NCBI RefSeq assembly: GCF_954871325.1
Contig: NC_088778.1
Coordinates: 1,860,001-1,924,000, forward strand
Reading direction: 5' to 3'
Source: Gordionus sp. m RMFG-2023
Lineage: Eukaryota > Nematomorpha > Gordioida > Chordodea > Parachordodidae
Length of the DNA stretch: 64,000 nt
Position numbers and translations under genes: made by a program. Shown here piece by piece: positions 39,850-50,821 of this stretch. Position 1 is the stretch's first letter. Every line of letters starts with the position of its first letter. The notes below the pieces were generated by a model. It did no database searches, was not told the origin of the DNA, and saw nothing but the letters and a program-made list of their open reading frames with translations.

Positions 39850-42800
39850 TATGTTTTACGGCATAATGGGTTAGATGTACGCTTGGAAACAGAAGGACGA
39901 AGAAGGACGCAGGTTCAATCCTGGTAAGGAGCATAAAAACTTTCGAGTTTTTATTCGATGACTTATGTGTAAAGACATATGGTAAGATAAATTTCGGAGC
40001 TAAGAGACGACACCCCGGTCACCGACAGGCCTGGACAGCCGTGTGCTAAGGATACCTGACCAATAAACAAAATGAAGGAAGCAAATGGAAATATCAATAT
40101 GAAAGCTAGGGCGTTCCCTCCAAGCGACGCGCAGGGTGTAGACCTCCATCCTGTGAAAAGTAAAGTAAAGGTCAAAGCAAAGAAGACAAGATTAGCAAGT
40201 TTGAATCGCTTAAAGGTAAGATGAGAGAATTGACATCAATGTTGACAAGAGAAAAGTTGATACAGCGTGCATACAAGAGACGAAATGGAAAGGTCAGAAG
40301 ACTTTGATGATTGGAAATGGGTATAAATTGTACTATAATGAAATTGTTAGGAATAGGTATGGTGTCGGCATCATCCTCAGTCAAGATCTAACCTCCTCAG
40401 TAGTAAAAGTCAACAGGATCTCTGATAGACTAATGAAGATAAAACTGCATTGGTCAATCAATACTACACATCCTTTCAATATATGCTCTTCAAACGGGTT
40501 GCAAGGAAGAAGAGAAAGATGACTTTAGAGATATCCTTGATGAAGCTGTAATGGAAATCCCTAAGGATGACCTAGTCATAATTGGTGGTGACTTAAATGC
40601 GTATGTAGAAAAGAAAGAGATAGCTACAAGAGGCATTATGGTGGTTTTGGATATGGAGAAAGAAATGATGAAGGAGTGCATGTACTGAAATTTGCACAAG
40701 CCTTCGACCTTGCCTTAACCAACACCTACTATAGGAAAAAAGACAGTCATTTAATAACATACGAAAGTGGTACAAGGAAAACGATAGATTACATGCTATC
40801 TCGCAGAAGATTAAATGATGTAATAGACTGCAAAGTCATCCCAGGAGAAGATATCGCCGCACAACACAAGCTACTAGTCATGGATTTACACATCTCAAAT
40901 AAATCCACTCAAAACAAAATAAAACTGGAACCATGCATCAAATGGGGCAAATTAAAAACAATGACAGATGCCTTTGCAATCAATGCAAACATTGAAACGA
41001 TAGATTCCTCACAAGTCAGTGAAAAAATGTGGACAGACCTTTCATCCAGATTAATAGACATTGCCAAATCGACACTAGGCTTGACAAAGGGAGGTAACAA
41101 ATCATACAAAGAACTATGGTGGTGGAATGAAGAGGTACAAACCACTATAAAAAAGAAAAAAGCCCTATATAAAATATGGTTCAAATCCAAAAACTCAAAT
41201 GACAAGACAAATTACAAAAAATCCAAGAGAATAGCTACAAAGGCGGTGGCTAGGGCCAAATCTATGGCATACGATGACATGTATGAAGAACTACATTCCA
41301 AAGAAGGGCAAAATAAAATATACAGATTAGCCAAACAGCGAGAAAAGAACTCTAGGGATGTAAACGGAGCTCCGAAAGTAATCAAAAATAAAGATGGGAT
41401 ATTGATAATAAAGGAAAAAGAAATAATGAATAGATGGAAAGAATATTTTCAGGAGCTTCTCAACTTTAATCCCCACATTCTACATCTAGACAAACACTCC
41501 CCATGTCAAAACCTTGTACAACCTATAACAGAACAAGAAATAATCACATGCCTCAAGCATATGAAAAACAACAAAGCTAGGGGTCCAGACGATATTCCAA
41601 TAGAAAGCCTTAAAGCACTAGGATATGATGGAATACATCTCCTCACAAATCTGTTCAATAAATACTTGGAAATGAAGAGGTTCCTCAAAAATGGAGGCAG
41701 AGCTATCTAGTTCCTATCTTCAAAAATAAAAAAGATCCAGACAATTGTCAAAATTTCAGGGACTTAAAACTAATGTCACACTGTCTAAAACTATACGAAA
41801 AAATAATAGATAAAAGATAAAGAGACATAATCGAAATTGGATAGACTCAGTGGCTTTATGGCTGGAAGATTAACAACGATGCTATCCACGCAATTAGGCA
41901 AATGAGTGAAAAATACAGGGAAAAGAAAAAAAGCTACACATGGTCTTTCTCGATCTAGAAAAGGCCTTCGATAGAATCCAAAAATAACTTATCTGGAGGG
42001 CGCTACGCCACAAAAAGGTTCCCGAAAAAATAATAATAATACAGGATATGTGTATGGGCCATACAACAATGGTCCGTAGCTCAACAGGTACTTCAGCAGG
42101 CTTCACAATAGCCGAAGGAGTTCATTAAGGGTCGGCTCTCAGCCCACTTCTCTTCATTACAGTAATAGATTATTATCACAGTCTATACCTCAAACAGTCC
42201 CGTGGAATATGATATTTGCAGATGATATTGTGATACTTGCCGAATCTAAGGATGAAATGAAAGAAAGATTGGTGAGTTGGATATATCCTAGAAAAGCACG
42301 GATTAAAAGTAAATAGAGAAAAGACGGAGTATATGATGATAGGAGGAGATGAAACAGAGAGTATTAAAATAAATGAATTGCAGATATCGGCAATTGAGGG
42401 CTGCAAATATTTGGGCTCCACTATATAAACAAACGGCACAACAGAAAAAGAGATAAAGCGTAAGATTATTCAGGGGTGGTTAAAGTGGAGATCTTTATCT
42501 GCAGTGCTATTTGACAAAAGAACCCCACACAAATTAAAGGGAAAAATTAACAGTTCCATAGTACAACCAACTATTCTATATAGTTCGGAAACATGGCCAA
42601 CTAAAGAATCAGACGAGAGAAGTCTACAAACTATGGAGATGAGAATGCTGAGGATGATTGCTGGGGTAACAAGAAAGGATAAAGTGCGCAGTACAAGAAT
42701 ACTGAGTAGTTTAAAGGTAGTGCCCATTAAGACTAAGTTAATGGTAAACAGACTTAGGTGGTATGGGCACACAATGAGAAGGCCTATTAATTACATAGGA

Positions 42801-43040
42801 AATAAAGTTGAGAGTTTGGAAGTGATGGGCAAACGTAAAAGATGAAGGCCAAAACTTCAATGGGGCCATAAAGTTAGAGCCAATATAAAGAAGTATAAAT
42901 TAGATAAAAGAGATTGTATGAATAACATAAAGTGGAGAGAGATGTTGAAGGAGCTTACCACCAGAAAAGGTGAAAGCTAAAGAGAGAAAAAAGTTTTAAA
43001 TGAATGGCCCTGACTTTATTATTCTATGGAGGGGGAAGGG
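39850..43040 (+). mobile_element. RTE-type LINE, near full length, broken
   Basis: A 5' untranslated part (from about 39,855) is followed by an endonuclease/reverse-transcriptase reading region (40,072-42,980) and a short 3' part with G-rich runs. The 5' end contains a tRNA-like internal promoter: an A-box-like GGCATAATGGG near 39,862 and a B-box GGTTCAATCC at about 39,912. The endonuclease-RT region resembles the RTE proteins often annotated as 'craniofacial development protein 2-like'. GC content is clearly above the surroundings. It lies between the two parts of duplication unit B. A 3' fragment of a relative is at 23.6 kb. Confidence 0.9.
40072..42980 (+). pseudogene. RTE LINE endonuclease/reverse transcriptase, interrupted
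   Basis: From the ATG at 40,072: a region ending LKGKMREL, a stretch with IQETKW-like sequence, then the apurinic endonuclease-like domain (IIGGDLNAYVEKK, SGTRKTIDYMLSRRRLNDV). The longest clean segment is 40,676-41,710 (344 codons) and includes the start of the RT (NNKARGPDDIPIESLKAL). RT motif A is FLDLEKAFDRI near 41,945, motif B GSALSPLLFI near 42,132, and motif C FADDIVILAE near 42,212. The C-terminus has RLRWYGHTMRRP and KWREMLKEL. Roughly eight frameshifts or stops interrupt it, mostly after 41,710, so this copy is inactive. Confidence 0.88.
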
Positions 43041-43465
43041 GGGTTGTTTATATAATACTTTAATTAAATTTTCTCTTAAAATTAATTGGCTAAATAATTT
43101 TGAATATTTTATTTATCATAAACCTAAATTAATTATTTATTATTTAATATGCGAATTCAATAGAACGTATATTATATTATATATCATTTCTTGAAATGCT
43201 GATAAAATCCAACTAATTTGATTACTCATTCTTATAGCTTCACAACGATCCTTATTTCGAAACTCATTAAAATCCAATTTATATATTGGCGAATTCTCAG
43301 ATAACTAACCCTTAAAAAAATTATGCATTTGTAATGCAGCACCATGTGCAAGTATTGAATTAGACCAATAATCAAGCCACTATTCATTTTTTCATGATGT
43401 ATTAGTAACTACTTTTCTTTATCTTTATATATAAATTTCCGTTTATATTAATCGTAAAATATCTA
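43041..43465. other. AT-rich stretch after the RTE element
   Basis: No match to unit A and no coding signal. Confidence 0.35.
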
Positions 43466-44191
43466 CTAGTAGTAAATAATATTATATAGAATTTGACTTA
43501 CCCTTATCTGATAAGGTAATAAAATTTAAAATACTCTTTTATTTGTTAAGCGAATAGGGAAAAAAAATATATCAAAATATCGCACATTTTATTTTATTTT
43601 TTTAAAAAAAAATATCATCATAATATAAATAATATAAATTTCCGAGGTAAATAATATTCCCGTTATATGCTGAAATTATTATCCTAAAGCCTCGTATCCG
43701 TTGAGATGTCTATCTTCCAAGATGTTTTAAAAATAGACCAATTGTGGTAGTCCTAATTCGTATGACGTGAATACGGCTAACACTATCCAAACCTTTCATT
43801 TATTTATTTTTATTCAAACTATTTTTATTACTTAGAAAAAAAAATATATATAATTGTTTAAGTAAGAGAGAAAAAAAATTAACACTTGTAACACTTCTGG
43901 ACTTATTAGCTTCGAAACTCAAATTACAGTTGACAGTTGCCTATAGATAAAATTTTATGAAAATATAAATTGATAAACCCAAACCGTATGAGTTTGAGTG
44001 AAGTAAGATGTAATTATAGTTATATTAATAGTCAACATAAGGAATGTATATATTTTTTTTTCTTTTACTTTATAAACGCATGATTTGGTGGCATGGCATT
44101 TTTTTTTAAAAAATAAATATATTCATTATTTTGAGGAACAATATTAGGATTATGTATATAAAAATATATCAATATATTTTTTTAATTTTAC

Positions 44192-45068
44192 TAGGTATAG
44201 TTGTTTCTCTATGATCGTTAGATTCAACTTGCAAGTCTTCTAAGAAAATGTAATAAATTATATATATTTTTGGGCTTATGATTAGTGTTGTTAAACGGCT
44301 CGTTTTGAGCCTAATTTTAAAAACGGCTAACTCAATATTTCATCCAGAATACTATTAGGCAAGCCTGAATATTTTGTCTGTAGAAGGAACAGAGGTCCTA
44401 GACATCTATTAGCCTAAACTAGAGGCCAGGCAATATTTTTTCCTGGCTAAAATATTGAGTTTAACGACACTATTTATAATAATTAAAAAAAATTGGAGAT
44501 AAAGATATTATTTTATTTTTTTTCTTTCAACTCATTATATTAAATTTAAATTTCTTTTTATGTTTTGTAAACTATAAAAGCAACCTCAAAATTAACACAT
44601 ATTTTTGTGCTTGTCCCTTAAATTTATTTAATAAATAGAATTAGCGTATATTTTTTTTAAATTGATGATTAAAGAAAAAATTGTTTTCCACGATCTCTTT
44701 GCCAATTATATTATAATTTTTCCCATCAAAATGAAAGGAGGTACACTAATTCTATATCTAAAGGAAAATATAATAATATTTTTCTATGTTTGTGTCTTGT
44801 CAATATATTTTTTTTTGATATTATAGTTAGCCATTAACCTAGGAGATTAAATAATTTTTGTCCTAAGGTAATTTACTGGAGGGTTATATCAAAAAGGGCT
44901 AAATGAAAAGTAGGAGCAAAAAAAACAGTGTTGGGAAGATTAGTGAAGTATTCCAGAGATGTGAGATTACTAACCTAGGATAATAATAATAGATTTATGT
45001 AAGAACATACCTTCAGCTACTCGGCATTGTGTTATAGATGAAAAAACGAAAGTTAAAACGAGTAACAT
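44192..45068 (-). CDS. Family B gene B3: predicted small secreted peptide (best-preserved copy)
   Basis: Exon 1 (45,068-45,011) starts ATG after AAAACAG and encodes MLLVLTFVFSSITQCRVAE, a plausible signal peptide with the conserved TQC, ending in phase 1 before GTATGT. Exon 2 (44,239-44,192), after TTTTCTTAG, continues in frame as DLQVESNDHRETTIP and ends in phase 1 before GTAAAA; without that splice it runs a few codons more to a stop (KIKKIY). The leader is 58 bases, as in B1 and B2, and exon 2 aligns with B1 exon 2. A conserved region with possible further exon sequence (AACTGTAATTTG) lies near 43,930. Function unknown; the intron carries a hAT MITE. Confidence 0.45.
44283..44472. mobile_element. 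hAT MITE, TAGTGTTG family, in the B3 intron
   Basis: Left end TAGTGTTGTTAAACGGCTCG, right end TTTAACGACACTA. Flanks CTTATGAT and TTTATAAT agree at 6 of 8 positions. The interior has the paired CAATATTTCATCC and AAAATATTGAG arms. It is absent from duplication unit A. Confidence 0.8.
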
Positions 45069-45239
45069 CTGTTTTTTTTAAAAAAAAAATTGGTAAGTGT
45101 TTTTATGAATAGGATATACTTACCATAAGGAACATAGAATTAATTTGTACCATTTAATAAATCTTTAAGTGTGCCTGTATTTGTTAGTTATTATGTTTCT
45201 ACGAAAATTAATAATTATTTTTAGCCCTTCAATGTTCAC

Positions 45240-45635
45240 CTTTTTTATTATAATATTAAATAATAATTAATTTTTTAATAAATTTTGCAATTTATTTATT
45301 ATAAAATTAACATTTTATTATGAGAGAAATTGCCGTAAGAAGTCATTTACAAAAAAAATTATTATTTTTTATTTTATGATAATTTGGTCTTGAACTCTAA
45401 AAAAAAGGAAGGATATTATAAGATGATATAAAATAATAGTTGAATATGAATATTATTAGAATTAGCGTTGGCTAAATATAATATAAATTTTCCTCAATTT
45501 TGACTTTAAGGTAAAGAAGTTTTTATTACAAAACGCTAAAAAATATCATCAAAATATATCGATGATCCTCACATTTGCTCGCCATGCCATTTTGCTTCAA
45601 CTTAAGATATAATACTATTTAGTTAAGAAGCGTAA
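45240..45635. other. AT-rich stretch, no gene seen
   Basis: Lies between duplication unit B and the family A cluster. No coding or repeat signal. Confidence 0.4.
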
Positions 45636-45639
45636 ATCC

Positions 45640-45745
45640 CCGAAATTCCAATTAGACATTTACTTCTGGATGTTTTGGGTAGGTTTGTTCATCGTATATT
45701 TTTATTGTGGAGAGTGCCAACTTTGTACATATGCAAAAATATATG
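45640..45745 (+). pseudogene. Decayed family A first exon
   Basis: It aligns with exon 1 of A3 over about 90 bases. The frame reads IYFWMFWVGLFIVYFYCG and then ECQLCTYA, where A3 has GECQKCKCS. The initiator position is lost (an internal ATG remains), the third cysteine is Tyr, and the G-GT donor after it is missing. No matching exon 2 or 3 was found before A1, so this is a relic at the edge of the cluster. Confidence 0.6.
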
Positions 45746-45759
45746 AGACTATATTTTAT

Positions 45760-46730
45760 TTTATTTTTTAAAAAACTTACGTGTACAATTATACTCCCTG
45801 AACATATATCCGAGTATAGTGTAAATACATTGCAACGTGGTATTTAATGATTAAATTCGCTTTATTTATAATTTGCCATTAATTGTGGCAATTAATTATT
45901 ATTACTATTTTTAATTTTACGTTTTAATAAGTTAACAAAATTAGAGCAAATATTTACTAAATAAACGAATATATATATATAACCTCAAATTTCAATTCGG
46001 GTTTAATAGTATATTATATTATTTTAACCGACATAAGTATAAAAGTTCTTTTAATTTGCCTTGTTTCCAATAATATCGACTATATTCTCTATTAGTTTTC
46101 GATTCGCTAAAGCTCTGGCTTACAGCTTATACTTGTGTAACTGACAATGTGGGTATGTATAAATTCATAGGGCGAGAAATAGATTAATGTATGTAATGTA
46201 TACCAACAGCAAAAATTAATTGTAAATGAAACAGATCAATTTTATATTCATTTACAACGAGTTCAATTGCTATCCAAAAATTTTTACTTACAATTCTCAG
46301 ATTTTTTTTTAAAAAATATCCTAGCAAATGAAATTAATTATTGTCTTAATTCGAGAAAGGGGACCCAGCAATTCCTTTGACGTACTTATTCTTAGAGTAT
46401 CTATCCTTGGAACTACTGTTCATTTAATCAATTATGATCCCAAGTACCACAATTCTACGATGACCCATAGGATTATTAAGTCTTTTATTTCTACGTTCAT
46501 CGTAATATATATATTATTTTTTTTCTCGTAAGATTAATTCTATGACTTGGTGGTAATTCACATTCTGCTGGCAATTATTTTTCAAAGCTTGCTTTGATTT
46601 TAATTTTTAAACATAGAAATTATTAGAAGGAGATGGCTAATTCTAGAAATTTTCAATTTTTCTAGTTTATAATTATGCCAATAACAAATTCGATATAAAA
46701 TAAGATATCGATATCGGTTTTCGTCAATAC
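45760..46730. other. Mostly AT-rich; one GC-richer open block at 46,328-46,531
   Basis: The block at 46,328-46,531 is open on the plus strand for 67 codons and partly open on the minus strand, with mixed residue use (for instance DPKYHNSTMTHR on plus). It may be an exon or a fossil fragment; I cannot choose the strand. The rest is AT-rich. Confidence 0.25.
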
Positions 46731-46734
46731 CAAC

Positions 46735-46978
46735 AGCTGATAAATAACGGCTCGTTTTTAACCGATTTTTAAAAAATGGGCAACTCAATACTAACTCAGT
46801 AAATTATCCAGAAAAAATATTACTCTAGACCCGATGATTTTTTGCTCGTAGATGTCACAAAGGTTTGGGCACTAATTAGCTAAATCTTAGGTCTTAGGTC
46901 ATATTTTGCTGGCGGAAATATTGCGAGTTAGATGTTTTTTTAAAAATCGGCTCAAATAGAACCATTTTAACAACACCA
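46735..46978. mobile_element. hAT MITE, TAGTGTTG family, diverged
   Basis: Left interior ATAACGGCTCGTTTTTAACCG and right end ACCATTTTAACAACACCA, with the CAATACTAACTC arm and its counterpart. The ends are less exact than in other copies. Confidence 0.6.
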
Positions 46979-46984
46979 CTAAAT

Positions 46985-47540
46985 TATATTTTGGGTTTGA
47001 AAGCTATATCATTGTTATTTAATAATCTAATTAATATCATATGAGTTATTCTTCCCTATCATTTTAGTTTTTAAAATACTTAACCTATTTTACGAGGAAG
47101 GGATAATTCAATCCAAACCCATAAACCAATATGCTGATCATCGCTTACAAAAAATAGATAAGAACAATTTTCCTACATTTAAATTTTACGATTTTATTAT
47201 TAAAATTCATTACCCATTTCTTTTTGGCTTCTGGAATATAAATAATTTGTTTAATATCATCGTTTTTTTTTCCCTAAAACTCTGACTGGTTCCTGAAACG
47301 TATTCCTGTATACATAGCATCGAATACGTCACAACTGTATATTTGAGATTTTACTTCTTTTGAGTTACTCTTAATTTATATTAAATTATCTAAAATTGAA
47401 CGGCTCAAATTATCTTTAATTTAGTGCACAGGAATTGGAAAATAGAATATTAAAAAAATTTGCCATCAAAATTCCTGATTCCGAATTCCCACGGACTTCA
47501 TATGCTACTACTACATCATAAACTATATGCGTAAGATGTA
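46985..47540. other. AT-rich stretch, no gene seen
   Basis: Upstream flank of A1. No exon or repeat recognised. Confidence 0.4.
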
Positions 47541-47544
47541 GCTG

Positions 47545-47635
47545 TATTCAGAGCGTACGCTTTACCTTCGAGATTCGAGGTATTTAAGCGGAGCGCAACG
47601 CTTGAAGATAACGCGTTCACTATGAACGCGGCCTA
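47545..47635. repeat. GC-richer cluster of short hairpins, possible foldback element end
   Basis: Contains the palindrome AGCGTACGCT, the pair AAGCG/CGCTT, CCTTCGAGATTCGAGG, and a perfect CGCGTTC-ACTAT-GAACGCG hairpin within 90 bases, about 150 bp upstream of A1. The CGCGTTC...GAACGCGGCC form is common at ends of MITEs. No second end was found. Confidence 0.4.
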
Positions 47636-47778
47636 AGACTATGTCCAAAATTTGAAGAAGAAGAAGAAAATGATTGAAGCCATGAAAGTAAATGAACTTT
47701 TTTTTTCAGAAAAATAAAGTAAGCTAAACATATTTCTAGAAAGTTTTAATAATTACATTTTTGTTATCTTTCTTTGTG

Positions 47779-49792
47779 ATGATTATTGGAATAATTTTTC
47801 TAGATGTTTTACTGAGCTTATTCATATCGCATTTTCATCCTGGAGTGTGTAAAACTTATTCGTGCAACGGTAAAAAATAACTAATATTTCTTAACCGTTA
47901 ATTTTCATTATGATATAAGGTGGGGTTCAAAATTAATAATGTTTGTGCAAGAAGTTTATAATTACTAATTCGTCACGCAGTAAAATATAACTTAACCATA
48001 ACTTGGTATGGAAAAATTAAGGGGAAAAAAAGACAGTTTACCAGCATATTTGGGTATAATTTGGCATCTGCTGCCCCTTTAGCCCTATAATGACCCCAAT
48101 TTTTGTTTTAAAAAATAACCTCGTCTTGTTCGTGGTATCAAAAAATTTCCAAAAGTTACATCTTTGACGAAAATTATTAAAAATTATTAGAAATCATCTA
48201 ATCCAATTCTTATAATTCTTAAGGAATTGTTAGATAATAAAGATAAGAAAATTTGGTGTTCGGTTAAGTTTAGTTCGGTTACCCGATAACTGGTGAGAAA
48301 AAAATGAATAAATAATAACTATATTACAGTTACTTTTTTATTAAAAATATGTAACTTAAGTAACTGTAGTTATAGCCAATTGCATTTTTCGATATAAAAA
48401 TAAGTAAATGACTATAATAATAAATATTAAAATGTTACATATATTTATTTTGGTTCATTATCATTAATATGTTATCATCCCCGAAATTAAAATCACTATT
48501 TCTAAGCTCTATTTACAGTTTAAGAACTAGCCCCCTGTACAGCCTTTTTTTTAAGTCTTGGAAGAGAGCCATATTTTTTAAGAAAATATTTCTAGTTCTT
48601 TCTAATATTCATCCTTTTTTCTTCTTCTTCATCTCTAACCCCTCTTATTCCCTTTAAAGCTTTTAAGAATAGACCAATGGCGTGCCGCGTGTATTGCATA
48701 AATTTACGAAAAAGTTGTCGTTCCTGTTATCGTGAAGGTTAAATTTTTATTCCTTCTGTTTTTCTATTTCGCTCTTATAATTTTAAATATAAAATATGAT
48801 GCAAAAAATTTTACTAATCTTTTTTTTTTATAGCTTGCTCATCTGGCGACTTGGCACAAAGACCAGTCAGAGATAGGAACACTTGCAAAACTCCCCAGGA
48901 ATGCAAGTATGAAGATGCACTTATTTATATTTAAATAAATTTATGCCGCTGGTAGCCGTTGACCATGACAGAGATATTTCTGAACGCGCCAAAACTTCGC
49001 CGTTTATTAAAACTGTAGCCGACCCTAAACCAAACTTCATATTGGCGGCGGAAACCATGTCTATACGCCAACCTTTTAATATGAATGTCAAATTTTGCTC
49101 AAAAGGCATTTCCCCCCCCCCCTCCCCACTTCAAGTAGCAGTAGACTAAATCGTAATATGAACTGTAAGAAAGATAAAATTGCTTGATCAGAAATGGTGT
49201 ATAAAAAAATTATACGGGGCCAGCCCGCGAGCCATGGACCTATACCTGACCCATGGGTTGGGTAGGGTCTTATCTAGCGGACCTGGACAGAACCTGGGTT
49301 TTTTAAAAAAAAATTTTATAGTCTTGGGGCCAAGAATTTTTTATCTTTGAGAATATCGCAAATAAAAATGATTGCCTAAAATACATTGTAATATTGTTTT
49401 CAACAATATATTTAACTTTTCGGATATGGGTTTAGGGAAAATATTTTGGAACTTATTTTGAGGTTGGGAATTACTTTTTCCATAGTAAATTATAAGCAAC
49501 GGCTGGGGCATCAATCAATATGAATGACACGTGTGAAGTTTTGGTTCGACAAACATTATAAAATGGCCATAGAAGATCTAATCTATTTTTAAAAATAAAT
49601 TTTTTGAAATTATATATATCATATCGATGTACTCAATATGTGTTTAATATTTAGAGAATTAGTATGGCGATGGAGTGGATGAACGATGGTGAATCTATGC
49701 TTGAACAAAAAAAAACATTAAAAAAATTGAATTCATATTTATATTTTGTAAGAACATATTTAATATATTTTGGTTGTTTTTATAATGTATAA
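47779..49792 (+). CDS. Family A gene A1: small secreted cysteine-rich protein, three exons
   Basis: Exon 1 (47,779-47,869, 91 bases) encodes MIIGIIFLDVLLSLFISHF, then HPGVCKTYSCN, ending in phase 1 before GTAAAA. Exon 2 (48,834-48,906, 73 bases), after TTTTTTATAG, continues as ACSSGDLAQRPV, then TCKTPQEC, ending TGC-AA before GTATGA (phase 2). A third exon is likely near 49,657-49,792 (SMLEQKKTLKKLNSYLYF) by position and weak similarity to exon 3 of A2 and A3. With another acceptor three bases earlier the protein would end KELVWRWSG, so that exon is uncertain. It should be a secreted peptide of about 65-100 residues. Compared with A3 it lacks cysteines 2 and 5 of seven. Intron 2 contains a GC-richer block at 48,921-49,150. 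Family unknown. Confidence 0.6.
48921..49150. repeat. GC-richer block open on both strands inside A1 intron 2
   Basis: Plus frame (VAVDHDRDISERAKTSPF...) and minus frame (ATVLINGEVLARSEISLSWS...) are both open for over 60 codons and end near a poly-C run at 49,111-49,122. Open frames on both strands in a short GC-richer island suggest a conserved repeat rather than a host exon. No termini were identified. Confidence 0.35.
49205..49310. repeat. GC-rich hAT tip fragment
   Basis: GGGGCCAGCCCGCGAGCC, ACCTGACCCATGGGTTGGGT and GGACCTGGACAGAACCTGGG resemble the CCGG-rich ends of the 7.2-10.5 kb hAT family. It lies in A1 intron 2. No clear terminal motif. Confidence 0.4.
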
Positions 49793-49879
49793 CATTCATT
49801 TAAATATTTGTTAATATATATGTCCTACGGAGATTCGGAATTTTCTTGGTTTTGAATTCTTTACAGAAGGTGATTCTAA

Positions 49880-50140
49880 AGAAAAAATTTTTAAATTCGA
49901 TTTAACCAGAAGTGTATTCTAGCATGTGCAAAATATGTACTCTATAAATTTCAGCCAATTTTGCTATGAACTTTAGAAAACCGCTTATAATTTATATTAA
50001 TTTTTTATATGTATTTTTCATATAAATTTTTTAAAAAAAAATTTCTAAAATGTCTATGGCTAAAATTGGCTATTTATAAGGTAAATATTTCTAAGCATGC
50101 TAGAATACACTTCCGGTTAAAACGGCCCTCAGTAAAGGAC
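49880..50140. repeat. Foldback (long hairpin) element, about 250 bp
   Basis: The left arm (GATTTAACCAGAAGTGTATT, then CTAGCATGTGC) is complementary over about 100 bases to the right arm (GCATGCTAGAATACACTTCC, then GGTTAAAACGG), including internal AGCCAATTTT/AAAATTGGCT. The centre is a T-rich/A-rich loop. No target duplication was found. It lies between A1 and the large palindrome. Confidence 0.65.
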
Positions 50141-50198
50141 TAAAAATCAAGAGATTGCGAATCCACATATGTATTATAATTTAATAGGGATTTGTTCT

Positions 50199-50244
50199 AT
50201 GATTATTCGGGTGCTCTACGCATGGTGGGTTTCCATTCAAAAAA
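50199..50244 (+). CDS. Speculative first exon of gene A2
   Basis: ATG ATT ATT opens a 15-codon frame (MIIRVLYAWWVSIQK) ending in phase 1 at an exact GTGAGT donor. Phase 1 is what A2 exon 2 needs, and A2 exon 1 should lie upstream of the palindromic element. It lacks the long leader and the C-x2-C-x-C of A3 exon 1, so the assignment is weak. Confidence 0.2.
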
Positions 50245-50666
50245 GTGAGTAAAATTATTCTAACAAGATTCTGTTGACCAAATTGGAGAAAAATTTGAAA
50301 TTACAAGCATTAAACGATATATTTGATTCCCTCTTACGACTTTTCGAGATCTCCGCTAAATTAATTACACTAGAAGAATAAAAAAATGGGAAACCCCCCC
50401 TCCACTTCTCCTTACTCGAAAAAAATTAATATTCTAAGAAAATAAAATGGCCGAAAAAAATATTTCTAAGACAATAAAATGGCAGAAAAAATTATTCCAC
50501 TATGGATAAAGGAAAAAAGATATAAATCTGCAGAAATAATTTGTTTAAAAAAGTGAATATTGGAAAAAGTCGGTTGAGTATTATAGTGATCTAAATACAT
50601 TTTATTTATTTTTTTTGTAGAATGCATTTTTTTCGGTAAATCAATCCTTCAGTAGGGTATTCATCC

Positions 50667-50777
50667 AAAGAAAGGAAGAAGGAAGAAAGGAAGAAAGGAA
50701 GGAAGGAAGGAAGGAAGGAAGGAAGGAAGGAAGGAAGGAAGGAAGGAAGGAAGGAAGGAAGGAAGGAAGGAAGGAAG
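50667..50777. repeat. (GGAA)n microsatellite, left of the palindromic element
   Basis: GGAA/GAAG array running up to the left end of the 7.3-kb element. It continues in the same phase type immediately after the right end at 58,120, so it was one array split by the insertion. Confidence 0.95.
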
Positions 50778-50821
50778 TAGTGTTGTTAATCGGCTTAGCC
50801 GAGTCGGCTCGAACAGAGCTC

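Larger units (their letters stand above)
43470..45230. repeat. Tandem duplication, unit B, second part
   Basis: Matches 37,190-38,330. It carries the intact-looking family B copy B3 and a hAT MITE (44,283-44,472) that unit A lacks, so that MITE inserted after the duplication. Confidence 0.85.

Noticed and set aside
40490-42772. Several minus-strand open frames over the RTE element
   Set aside because: They are reverse-strand shadows of the endonuclease/reverse transcriptase region.
46128-46160. Possible exon 2 for the decayed family A copy (after CTTACAG)
   Set aside because: It has neither the cysteine spacing nor the TGC-AA-GT donor of the family.
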